The notes beneath the pieces were generated by a model. That model did not search any database, was not told the origin of the DNA, and worked only from the letters and a program-made list of their open reading frames with translations. A stretch of 64,000 nucleotides of DNA, taken from assembly GCA_050108195.1 (NCBI GenBank), contig JBNIDL010000001.1, positions 186,001-250,000 of the forward strand, read 5' to 3'. Shown here one piece after another: positions 57,424 through 64,000 of this stretch (positions within the stretch are counted from its first letter, which is position 1; each line of letters opens with the position of its first letter). The position numbers were made by a program, and so were the translations under genes. The DNA comes from JBNIDL01 sp050108195. GTDB taxonomy: Bacteria; Pseudomonadota; Gammaproteobacteria; Enterobacterales; Enterobacteriaceae.

Positions 57424-58266
57424 TTAAGTATTTAACTCTTTATTGTAAAAAAATTTTTTTAATTTATTAGAAGCCATATTATTTTTATATTTTATATTAT
57501 TAATTTTTTTTACTGAAGCTATTATTATTAAGGAATTGGAAATAAATATTTCGTCTGAGTTCAAAAGTTCACTTAGATAAAAAAAACCTTTTTTAATAAA
57601 GAATCCTAATTTTGGTGCATAAGATATAATCCATTTTCTAATTATCCCGTCAACCCCTGAATATTTTAAAGATGGAGTATATATTAAATTTTTTTTTCTC
57701 CAAAATATGTTAGATGAAATACATTCAATAACGTAACCTTTGTAATCTAATACTATAAGTTCTTGTATTTTTTTTAATTTTAATTTTCTTGAATTAAAAC
57801 TGATTAATACTTGTTCTAATTTGTTGGTATGTTTTATTTTAGAAGTTAACGTATTTCTTGAAATATAGTTTTTACTTATTCCTAGTGAAATTCCTTTATT
57901 TCTAAAATTTATATATTTTTTTGGAAATTTGTGATATGAAATTATGCAGACTTGTTTATTATTTTTTTTTGTTAAATATCCAAAATTTTTCCTTATTCTA
58001 TATACAGTTATTTTTATAACTCCATTTTTTTTATTTTTTTTAATTATATTAATACATTTTAATATATTTTTAAAATTTAATTTATTAAAAAATAATTTTT
58101 TAGAAGATTTTTCTAATCTTTCAATATGTTTTTCCAATAAAATAATTTTTCCTTTATATAAATAAGATGTTGTAAAAAATCCATCTCCAATAAAAAAAAA
58201 ACCAAAATCTTCAATTTTTAGTCTTTTTTTTATCTTATTTTCGATACAATATATTGTATTTTTCAA
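57424..58266 (-). CDS. pabC: Aminodeoxychorismate lyase
   Basis: PabC releases 4-aminobenzoate from aminodeoxychorismate, completing pABA synthesis for folate. The 280 residues (269 in E. coli) are a fold-type IV PLP enzyme: GDGFFTTSYLYKG near 27, LLEKHIERL, the PLP Lys in SKIKHTNKLEQVLI near 147, the ECISSNIFWRK block and YTPSLKYSGVDGIIR. It follows acpP directly; the fabF gene usually between them is deleted. Confidence 0.95.
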   Translation of the reverse strand: MKNTIYCIENKIKKRLKIEDFGFFFIGDGFFTTSYLYKGKIILLEKHIERLEKSSKKLFFNKLNFKNILKCINIIKKNKKNGVIKITVYRIRKNFGYLTKKNNKQVCIISYHKFPKKYINFRNKGISLGISKNYISRNTLTSKIKHTNKLEQVLISFNSRKLKLKKIQELIVLDYKGYVIECISSNIFWRKKNLIYTPSLKYSGVDGIIRKWIISYAPKLGFFIKKGFFYLSELLNSDEIFISNSLIIIASVKKINNIKYKNNMASNKLKKFFYNKELNT

Positions 58267-58289
58267 TTAATTTAAAAAATTATATTTTT

Positions 58290-58526
58290 TTATTTTTTTA
58301 TTTTTTTTATAAAATCTATTGCAGTTTGCACAGTAGTAATTTTTTCTGCTTCTTCGTCTGGTATTTCTATATCAAACTCTTCTTCTAATGCCATTACCAA
58401 CTCTACTGTATCCAAGGAATCTGCTCCTAGATCATCAATAAAAGAAGATTCATTTGATATTTCTTCTTTTTTTATACCTAATTGTTCTGATATTATTTTT
58501 TTTATTTTTTTTTCTATTTTGTCCAT
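58290..58526 (-). CDS. acpP: Acyl carrier protein
   Basis: The 78-residue ACP equals the E. coli length. The phosphopantetheine Ser is in the DSL motif of [13 protein letters not shown] near 36, and the acidic helix II is nearly unchanged ([19 protein letters not shown]). It is one of the most conserved proteins in the window. It lies between fabG and pabC, in enterobacterial order. Confidence 0.98.
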   Translation of the reverse strand: MDKIEKKIKKIISEQLGIKKEEISNESSFIDDLGADSLDTVELVMALEEEFDIEIPDEEAEKITTVQTAIDFIKKIKK

Positions 58527-58579
58527 TTTTTTTACCTAAATTTTAATTGTTAATTTAATTTACTTTTCATTTTTTATAT

Positions 58580-59305
58580 TTACATATAAAGTCCTCCGTT
58601 TACATGTATTGTAGTACCTGTGATATATGAGGACTCATTAGAAGATAAAAAATACACAGCATTAGCTACATCTTCAGGATTTCCAAATTTTTTCATTGGT
58701 ATATTATTTAATATTTCTTTTTTTCTTATTTTAGGTATATTTTTTGTCATTTCTGATTTTATAAATCCAGGAGATACAACATTAACATTAATATTTTTTA
58801 ATGCTAATTCTTTAGCTAAAGATTTACTAAATCCAACTATTCCTATTTTAGAACTAGAATAATTTGTTTGACCTATGTTACCTAAGAACCCAGAAGATGA
58901 ACTTATATTTATTATTTTACCATATTTATTTTTAATCATTAATTTAACTATATGTTTAGAAATTTTAAATATTGATTTTAAGTTAACATTTATTACGTTA
59001 TTCCAATCTTTTTCTTTCATATTAATTAAATATTTATCAATTCTTATTCCAGCGTTATTAACTAAGATATCTATCTTTTTTTTTTTTTTTATTTTTTTTA
59101 TAAAAGATTTAATACTGCGTTTTAAGCTTAAATCTAAAATATATCCACGACACATATTTTTAGAAATTTTATTTATTTTATGAATACCGCTTTTTGTTCT
59201 TGAAGTTCCAATTGTAAAAATATTTTTTTTTACAAATTTTTTTAAAATTGATAATCCTATTCCTTTACTTGCGCCAGTAACTAAAGCTATTTTTTTGTTT
59301 TTCAT
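58580..59305 (-). CDS. fabG: 3-oxoacyl-[acyl-carrier-protein] reductase
   Basis: FabG reduces beta-ketoacyl-ACP with NADPH. The 241 residues (244 in E. coli) form a classical SDR: TGASKGIGLSI near 10, NNAGIR near 84, catalytic Ser in NISSSSGFLG near 136, Tyr and Lys in TNYSSSKIG near 149, and the end GTTIHVNGG. Its start lies inside fabD, with an overlap of 41 bases, longer than usual for this pair. Confidence 0.96.
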   Translation of the reverse strand: MKNKKIALVTGASKGIGLSILKKFVKKNIFTIGTSRTKSGIHKINKISKNMCRGYILDLSLKRSIKSFIKKIKKKKKIDILVNNAGIRIDKYLINMKEKDWNNVINVNLKSIFKISKHIVKLMIKNKYGKIINISSSSGFLGNIGQTNYSSSKIGIVGFSKSLAKELALKNINVNVVSPGFIKSEMTKNIPKIRKKEILNNIPMKKFGNPEDVANAVYFLSSNESSYITGTTIHVNGGLYM

Positions 59306-60251
59306 TAATTTTACTTATTAAATTATAAATTTTGTTCAAAGATTTATTATTATTTACTAAAATTCCTTTTATATTACCTATATTTTTTTTTGTTAAATTT
59401 ATTAAAATGTTTTTGTAACCTATTTCTATTAAAGTATTTATTTTATTCAAATAAAAATAATTAGATATTTTATTCCAATATACTATTTTATATAGTTGAG
59501 TAACTAAAGCCTTTTTTATTTTTTTTGGATCATTTTCTACAGAATTATATGCGTTATTAAGAACAGGTATAATTGGTTTAGAAATTTTAATTTTTTTTAA
59601 AAAATTACTAAATCTTTTTAAAATTGGCTTCATTAAAGAACAATGAGAAGGTACCTTGACGTTTAATTTTATACACTTAGATCCTAACTCTTTGCATTTT
59701 TTTATTACCTTATTTACAGCTATATCATTACCTGTAATAACTGTTTGTTCTGGAGAATTATAGGCAGATATTGATACAAATTCATTTTCTTTTGAAATAA
59801 ATTCACAAAAGTTACCAACTATACTTGGATTTAATCCTAGAATTACATATACACTTACATAAGAATTTTTAATTAATAATTTTTGCATTAGTTTACCTCT
59901 AATATAAACTAATTTTATAGCTTCAGAAAAAGATAAACTGTTAGCACATACTAAAGCTGAATATTCTCCGAAACTATGTCCCACCATAACATAAGGTGTA
60001 AACTTTACAAAATTTTGTAATATTCTCCATAAGGCTACAGAAACAGTTAATATTGCTGGTTGTGTTTTATAGGTTAAATTTATTTCATTATTTTTATTTT
60101 TTTGAATTAATTTCCACATATTATAATTCAATATATCGGAAGCTTCTTCAAAAGTATTTTTTATTATATTTTTATAATTTTTGTATAAATCAGAAAGTAT
60201 TCCTGTTTGCTGAGATCCTTGCCCAGGGAAAACTATAGCCATATTATTCAT
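59265..60251 (-). CDS. fabD: Malonyl-CoA:ACP transacylase
   Basis: FabD loads malonate on ACP. The 328 residues (309 in E. coli) start FPGQGSQQTGIL; the active Ser is in VGHSFGEYSALV near 92, the Arg in YIRGKLM, and the catalytic His in VPSHCSLM near 201. The C-terminal 15-20 residues extend past the normal end and overlap fabG. It is one base from the upstream rpmF stop; plsX and fabH, which lie between in E. coli, are deleted. Confidence 0.96.
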   Translation of the reverse strand: MNNMAIVFPGQGSQQTGILSDLYKNYKNIIKNTFEEASDILNYNMWKLIQKNKNNEINLTYKTQPAILTVSVALWRILQNFVKFTPYVMVGHSFGEYSALVCANSLSFSEAIKLVYIRGKLMQKLLIKNSYVSVYVILGLNPSIVGNFCEFISKENEFVSISAYNSPEQTVITGNDIAVNKVIKKCKELGSKCIKLNVKVPSHCSLMKPILKRFSNFLKKIKISKPIIPVLNNAYNSVENDPKKIKKALVTQLYKIVYWNKISNYFYLNKINTLIEIGYKNILINLTKKNIGNIKGILVNNNKSLNKIYNLISKINEKQKNSFSYWRK

Positions 60252-60252
60252 T

Positions 60253-60450
60253 TTATATCTCTTTATTATTTCTTTTTATTTTTCTTACTACAAGTTTTTT
60301 TCCTCTGTAATAACCATTTTTTGTTAGATGATGCCTTTTATGAAATTCATTAGAATTTATATCTTTTGAAATTACTTCAATACGAAGTTTATCATGTAGT
60401 CGCCTCATCCCTCTTTTAGATCTGCTTTTTTTACTTTTTTGAACGGCCAT
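60253..60450 (-). CDS. rpmF: 50S ribosomal protein L32
   Basis: A 65-residue L32 (57 in E. coli). MAVQKSKKSRSKRGMRRLHD is diagnostic, followed by RHHLTKNGYYRGKKL. A Lys/Arg-rich tail of about eight residues is added. The gene heads the fabD-fabG-acpP-pabC-tmk-holB-ycfH block, as in enterobacteria. Confidence 0.96.
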   Translation of the reverse strand: MAVQKSKKSRSKRGMRRLHDKLRIEVISKDINSNEFHKRHHLTKNGYYRGKKLVVRKIKRNNKEI

Positions 60451-60503
60451 TTTCTTTATAGTAATTGGTTTTTATTTTAGTTTAAAAAATATAACATATT
60501 TTT

Positions 60504-61457
60504 TTAAATTTTATTTTTTTTTCTTAATATATTAATTACTTTTTTTAAATTTTTTTCAACTTTAGCAATTATTGTTATTTTCTTTTTTTTAAATGGATGA
60601 AAAAATTTAATTTTTTTTGAATGTAAAAAAAATCTATTTAATCCAATTTCCTTCATTTTTTTATTAAAAATAACGTCACCGTACTTATAATCTAGAGCTA
60701 TAGGATGACCAATAAAACTGCTATGTATTCTTATTTGATGTGTTCTTCCAGTTATAGGTTTAATTTTAAGTAATGTTGCTATTTTAAAAGATTCTATAAT
60801 TTCTAATATAGTTTTAGATTCTTTGCCTTTTTTAGATATTTTTGCTTTCCTTAATTTATTAAAAGTAGTTATTATTTTATTTTTTACTATTATTTTTTTT
60901 TTAATGTTTCCTTTTACTAAAGCTATATACTCTTTTTTTATTTTTTTTTTTTTAAGTTGGTTTTGTAACTCACAAAGAATATTTTTTTTTTTTGCTATCA
61001 ATATAACACCAGACGTATCTCTATCTAATCTGTGAATTAATTCTAAAAATTTGTTTTTACTATATATTTTTCTAAGTAGTTCTATTAAACCTAAATTTAC
61101 GCCACTACCTCCATGAACAGCTAATCCAGACGGCTTATTAATAGCGATGATATAATTATCTTCATATATTATTTTTTTTTCTATATTTCTTTTTTTTGTT
61201 TTTAAGTTTCTTATAAAAATATTTTTTTTTCTTATATTTAATTTAAATTTAAATTTTAATACATCTTTGTTTTTTAATTTATATTTAGGTAACGTTTTTT
61301 TATAATTTACCAGTATTTTTTTTTTTCTTATCAATTTATATATTAAACTTTTTGGAAATTTCTTTATTTTTTTTATTAAAAAATTGTCAATTCTCTGAGA
61401 GTTTTTATTTTTATAAATAATATAATTTGTATTCAGTTTTTTTCTTGTCGAATGCAT
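60504..61457 (-). CDS. rluC: 23S rRNA pseudouridine synthase RluC
   Basis: RluC makes pseudouridines 955, 2504 and 2580 of 23S rRNA in E. coli. The 317 residues (319 in E. coli) have an N-terminal S4 domain (RIDNFLIKKIKKFPKSLIYKLIRKK), INKPSGLAVHGGSGVN, the catalytic Asp in LIHRLDRDTSGVIL near 148, and PITGRTHQIRIHSSFIGHPIALD. It is divergent from rne, as in E. coli, which supports RluC over RluD. Confidence 0.95.
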   Translation of the reverse strand: MHSTRKKLNTNYIIYKNKNSQRIDNFLIKKIKKFPKSLIYKLIRKKKILVNYKKTLPKYKLKNKDVLKFKFKLNIRKKNIFIRNLKTKKRNIEKKIIYEDNYIIAINKPSGLAVHGGSGVNLGLIELLRKIYSKNKFLELIHRLDRDTSGVILIAKKKNILCELQNQLKKKKIKKEYIALVKGNIKKKIIVKNKIITTFNKLRKAKISKKGKESKTILEIIESFKIATLLKIKPITGRTHQIRIHSSFIGHPIALDYKYGDVIFNKKMKEIGLNRFFLHSKKIKFFHPFKKKKITIIAKVEKNLKKVINILRKKNKI

Positions 61458-61617
61458 TTAAATTTAATCTCATGATATGATAATTATATTTAACACTTTA
61501 TTTTTTATATTAAAAATATTATTAATTTTAAGTATTTTTAAAATTATATATTTATTTATATAAGAATATCCATCTTATAATTATATTTACAAAAATAAAA
61601 AAAATGAGTAAATCAAA
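61458..61617. promoter_or_regulatory. Divergent rluC-rne spacer
   Basis: The 160 bases hold the rne leader and the rluC promoter. In E. coli the rne leader folds into hairpins used for autoregulation; no comparable GC-containing stem is visible here. A GAGTAAATCAAA precedes the rne start, with GAG as weak ribosome site. Confidence 0.3.
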
Positions 61618-63378
61618 ATGAAAAGAATGCTAATAAATGGCACACAACAAGAAGAATTAAGAATAGCTCTTGTTGATGGGCAACGTTTATATGATTTAGA
61701 TATAGAAAGATGTGGTAAAGAACAACAGAAATCAAATATATATAAAGGAACTATTTATAGGTTAGAACCTAGTTTAGAAGCGGCTTTTGTAGATTATGGA
61801 GCAGAAAAACATGGTTTTTTATCTTTTAAAGAAATATCTGAAGAATATTTTTGTTACAAAAAAGTTAAGTCAGATATATTAGAAACAAAAGATTTAATAA
61901 AAGAAGGACAGGAAATAATTGTACAAATTATTAGAGAAGCTAGAAATAACAAAGGAGCCGCCCTTACTACTTTTATAAGTTTAGCAGGAAGCTATCTTGT
62001 TTTAATGCCAAATACTTCAAAAAATATGGGAATATCTAGAAAAATAGAAGGAAGTGCTAGAGATTCTGTTAAAGAAAAAATTTCTTTTTTGTCAATTCCT
62101 AAGGGGATGAGTGTTATTATAAGAACAGCAGGTATAGATCAATCTGTGGAATCTTTACAAATAGATTTAAATTTTAGATTAAAACATTGGAATGAAATTA
62201 AGAATATATCTTTAAATAAATCAGCACCATTTTTAATATACAGAGAAAGTAATATAATAATGAGAGCTTTTCGCGATTATTTAAGAAAAGATATAAGTGA
62301 AATATTAATAGATAATTATAAAGTTCTTAATTTAGCTAAAGAATGCATATTGTCCTTAGGAAGAATTGATTTTATAAGTAAAATTAAATTTTATGATGGA
62401 GATATTCCTCTTTTTAGCCATTATCAAATAGAATCTCAAATAGAATCTGCATTTAAAAGAAAAGTAGTATTGCCATCAGGTGGTTCAATAGTTTTAGATT
62501 CTACAGAAGCATTAACATCTATAGATATAAATTCATCTAAATCTACAAAGTGTATAAATATAGAATCAACAGCTTTACATACAAATTTAGAAGCAGTTGA
62601 CGAAATAGCAAGGCAACTTAGATTAAGAGATTTAGGCGGGTTAATAGTAATAGATTTTATAGATATGTCATTGAACAAAAATCAAAGAACAATAGAATAT
62701 TGTTTAAAAAATGCATTTAGACAAGATAGGGCTAGAATACAAATAGGTAGAATTTCTAAATTTGGGTTATTAGAATTATCTAGACAAAGGTTAGGAACTT
62801 CTTTAGGAGAACTAAATCATTATATTTGTCCACGTTGTAGTGGTGTTGGAATAATAAGAGATAATAAATCTCTTTCACTATCCATACTAAGACTAATAAA
62901 TGAAGAAGCTTTAAAAGAAAATACTTGTGAAGTTCATGCAATAGTACCAGTACAAATAGCTTCTTATTTATTAAACGAAAAAAGAGATACAATTAACGCC
63001 ATAGAGAAAAGACAAGGTGGAGTGAAAACAGTGATTGTTCCTAGTGATAGAATACAAACTCCTCATTATACAGTGATAAGAGTAAAAAAAGGAGAAAAAT
63101 ATTTTATAGACAGTTATTTGCTTCCTAAATTTCATAGTTCGGAATTTAATTCTTATAAATTTAATAAAATAGATAAAAAAAATATAAATAATAAATTTAA
63201 ACGTTCATTAAAAAAAATTAAAAACTCTTTAAAAATAAAAAATAAAAAAAATGTCTTAATTAATAAATGTAATTTTACTAAAAATATTTTTTACTTTATA
63301 AAAAAATTAAATAATATTTTTAATAATTTTTTAATAAAAATAAAAAAAAAGTTGAAAATAATTCTCTTAATTTTCTGA
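61618..63378 (+). CDS. rne: Ribonuclease E, catalytic half only
   Basis: The essential endonuclease for mRNA decay and rRNA/tRNA maturation. The 586 residues cover the E. coli catalytic region (1-529 of 1061). The S1 domain is visible in NIYKGTIYRLEPSLEAAFVDYGAEKHGFLS; the DNase I-like catalytic Asp lies in ALTSIDINSSK near 303 and VIDFIDM near 346; the Zn-link CPRCSG is near 404. The degradosome scaffold with its helicase, enolase and PNPase sites is absent. The last 70 residues are Lys/Asn-rich and end in an amphipathic, Phe/Ile/Leu-rich helix (about 556-586) that may be a remnant of the membrane-targeting segment. Confidence 0.96.
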   Translation: MKRMLINGTQQEELRIALVDGQRLYDLDIERCGKEQQKSNIYKGTIYRLEPSLEAAFVDYGAEKHGFLSFKEISEEYFCYKKVKSDILETKDLIKEGQEIIVQIIREARNNKGAALTTFISLAGSYLVLMPNTSKNMGISRKIEGSARDSVKEKISFLSIPKGMSVIIRTAGIDQSVESLQIDLNFRLKHWNEIKNISLNKSAPFLIYRESNIIMRAFRDYLRKDISEILIDNYKVLNLAKECILSLGRIDFISKIKFYDGDIPLFSHYQIESQIESAFKRKVVLPSGGSIVLDSTEALTSIDINSSKSTKCINIESTALHTNLEAVDEIARQLRLRDLGGLIVIDFIDMSLNKNQRTIEYCLKNAFRQDRARIQIGRISKFGLLELSRQRLGTSLGELNHYICPRCSGVGIIRDNKSLSLSILRLINEEALKENTCEVHAIVPVQIASYLLNEKRDTINAIEKRQGGVKTVIVPSDRIQTPHYTVIRVKKGEKYFIDSYLLPKFHSSEFNSYKFNKIDKKNINNKFKRSLKKIKNSLKIKNKKNVLINKCNFTKNIFYFIKKLNNIFNNFLIKIKKKLKIILLIF

Positions 63379-63399
63379 TTAAACGAATAAAGTTAATAA

Positions 63400-63483
63400 T
63401 ACCCGGGACGAGACTTGAACTCGTATGACTAAAAGTCGAGGGATTTTAAGTCCCTTGTGTATACCAAATTCCACCACCCGGGC
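63400..63483 (-). tRNA. tRNA-Leu (TAA)
   Basis: The reverse complement is a class II tRNA with acceptor GCCCGGG/CCCGGGT (G-U closing pair, as in E. coli leuZ), anticodon loop CTTAAAA giving TAA, a variable arm, and T loop TTCAAGT. Discriminator A; CCA not encoded. First base group of the leuZ-cysT-glyW cluster beside pgsA. Confidence 0.96.
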
Positions 63484-63487
63484 TTTT

Positions 63488-63559
63488 AGACGCGCCCCGG
63501 AATTGAACCGGGATATCCGGATTTGCAGTCCGTCACATTATCCATTCTGTCAACGCGTC
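63488..63559 (-). tRNA. tRNA-Cys (GCA)
   Basis: Reverse complement with acceptor GACGCGT/GCGCGTC, anticodon loop CTGCAAA giving GCA and T loop TTCAATT. Discriminator is T, the normal identity base for Cys. CCA not encoded. Four bases separate it from tRNA-Leu, indicating one transcript. Confidence 0.96.
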
Positions 63560-63571
63560 GACAATTAAAAC

Positions 63572-63644
63572 AGCGGGAAACGAGATTCGAACTCGTGACC
63601 TCAACCTTGGCAAGGTTGCGCTCTTCCTGCTGAGCTATTCCCGC
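63572..63644 (-). tRNA. tRNA-Gly (GCC)
   Basis: Reverse complement with acceptor GCGGGAA/TTCCCGC, D arm GCTC/GAGC, anticodon loop TTGCCAA giving GCC and T arm with TTCGAAT. Discriminator is T, as usual for Gly. CCA not encoded. It corresponds to E. coli glyW in the glyW-cysT-leuZ transcript. Confidence 0.97.
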
Positions 63645-63656
63645 AAAATAAATAAT

Positions 63657-64000
63657 TTATTTAGTTATTTTACAGTAAATGAAATATTTAATTTTTTTAA
63701 ATTTAATAAAATATATAATTGCTGATATAGTGGAAAATAACATAGAAATATACAATAAAATAAATCCTATTTTATTAAATTTTATATTATTGTTTAGTAA
63801 TATCAATATACTAACCATTTGAAACACTGTTTTTATTTTACCTAAAACAGATGAAAGTTTAGTTCTAATATTAGTTTTAGCACAATATTCTCTTAAAGTT
63901 GTAACAATTAATTCTCTACAAATCATAAATATAACTGGCAAAGTTATTAAATAAGAACTAAATTTTTCAATAATTAACAAATAACCTGTAAATATAATTA
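63657..64000 (-). CDS. pgsA: Phosphatidylglycerophosphate synthase, C-terminal part (cut by window edge)
   Basis: PgsA makes phosphatidylglycerophosphate, the precursor of phosphatidylglycerol used by ClsA. The stop is at 63657, and the frame stays open to the right edge, so the gene continues beyond. The last ~114 residues match E. coli PgsA: the TLPVIFMICRELIVTTLREYCA block, then LGKIKTVFQMV and two hydrophobic helices. The CDP-alcohol phosphotransferase motif lies outside the window. Neighbouring glyW-cysT-leuZ tRNAs confirm the locus. Confidence 0.92.
   Translation of the reverse strand, partial: IIFTGYLLIIEKFSSYLITLPVIFMICRELIVTTLREYCAKTNIRTKLSSVLGKIKTVFQMVSILILLNNNIKFNKIGFILLYISMLFSTISAIIYFIKFKKIKYFIYCKITK

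Noticed and set aside
63657..63980. A complete 107-residue protein at the right edge
   Set aside because: The frame has no stop up to position 64000 and upstream residues continue the PgsA alignment, so it is the cut end of pgsA, not a small gene or truncated pseudogene.

Overview
The window is a gene-dense, extremely AT-rich stretch (roughly a fifth to a quarter G+C by eye) of a reduced bacterial chromosome. Almost every gene has its closest recognisable relative in Enterobacterales, and local gene order follows Escherichia coli in long blocks: nrdA-gyrA-rplY-lysP-metG-dcd-gnd; pth-prs-lolB/prfA-prmC; nadE-thrS-infC-rpmI-rplT-pheS-pheT-aroH-sufBCDSE-pykF-tRNA-Val-ribE-grxD-tyrS-nth; ldhA-fabI-ribA-clsA; gapA-tsaB-pabB-manXYZ-cspC-htpX-zwf-mepM-ruvC-aspS-argS; tatD-holB-tmk-pabC-acpP-fabG-fabD-rpmF-rluC/rne; and tRNA-Leu-Cys-Gly-pgsA. 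Genes between these have been deleted. The Lys/Asn/Ile-rich proteins, short or absent spacers, overlapping gene ends, shortened domains and lack of any mobile element point to a long-term, vertically inherited insect endosymbiont of the Gammaproteobacteria. I cannot name the species. Retention of folate (pabB, pabC), riboflavin (ribA, ribE), NAD (nadE) and DAHP synthase (aroH) genes would suit a B-vitamin provider such as symbionts of blood feeders, but that is inference.

Layout. 1-8600: DNA metabolism and nucleotides (nrdA, gyrA, dcd), a lysine permease, MetRS and 6-phosphogluconate dehydrogenase. 8600-9000: a tRNA cluster (Asn, Ser-CGA, Ser-GGA) at a junction between two synteny blocks. 9000-20900: translation genes (pth, prfA/prmC, thrS-infC-rpmI-rplT-pheST) with prs, lolB, nadE and aroH. 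21100-26100: the SUF iron-sulfur operon without sufA. 26100-34450: pyruvate kinase, riboflavin synthase, TyrRS, endonuclease III, lactate dehydrogenase, enoyl-ACP reductase, GTP cyclohydrolase II and cardiolipin synthase. 34430-50860: SppA, XthA, GAPDH, TsaB, PabB, the mannose PTS, CspC, a degenerate HtpX, G6PDH, MepM, RuvC, AspRS and ArgRS. 50870-61460: MurJ, MnmA, PurB and a minus-strand block for DNA replication and fatty acid synthesis. 61600-64000: RNase E, tRNA-Leu/Cys/Gly and the start-proximal cut of pgsA.

How the genes work together. Hexose enters through ManXYZ and is burned through glycolysis (GapA, PykF) to D-lactate (LdhA), with NADPH and pentoses from Zwf and Gnd. Pentose phosphate feeds Prs. 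A type II fatty acid system (FabD, FabG, FabI, AcpP) and envelope genes (ClsA, PgsA, MurJ, MepM, LolB) imply a cell that still builds membranes and some peptidoglycan.

The most notable observations are decay of quality control. ThrRS has lost its whole editing domain. The PheRS beta editing pocket is eroded. HtpX has lost its zinc-protease motif. LolB has no lipobox cysteine. The monothiol glutaredoxin has CCFS in place of CGFS. Both tRNA-Ser genes have U at the discriminator position. I found no CRISPR array, insertion sequence, prophage, toxin or evidently new multi-gene system. No gene-free stretch longer than about 250 bases is present apart from tRNA clusters.
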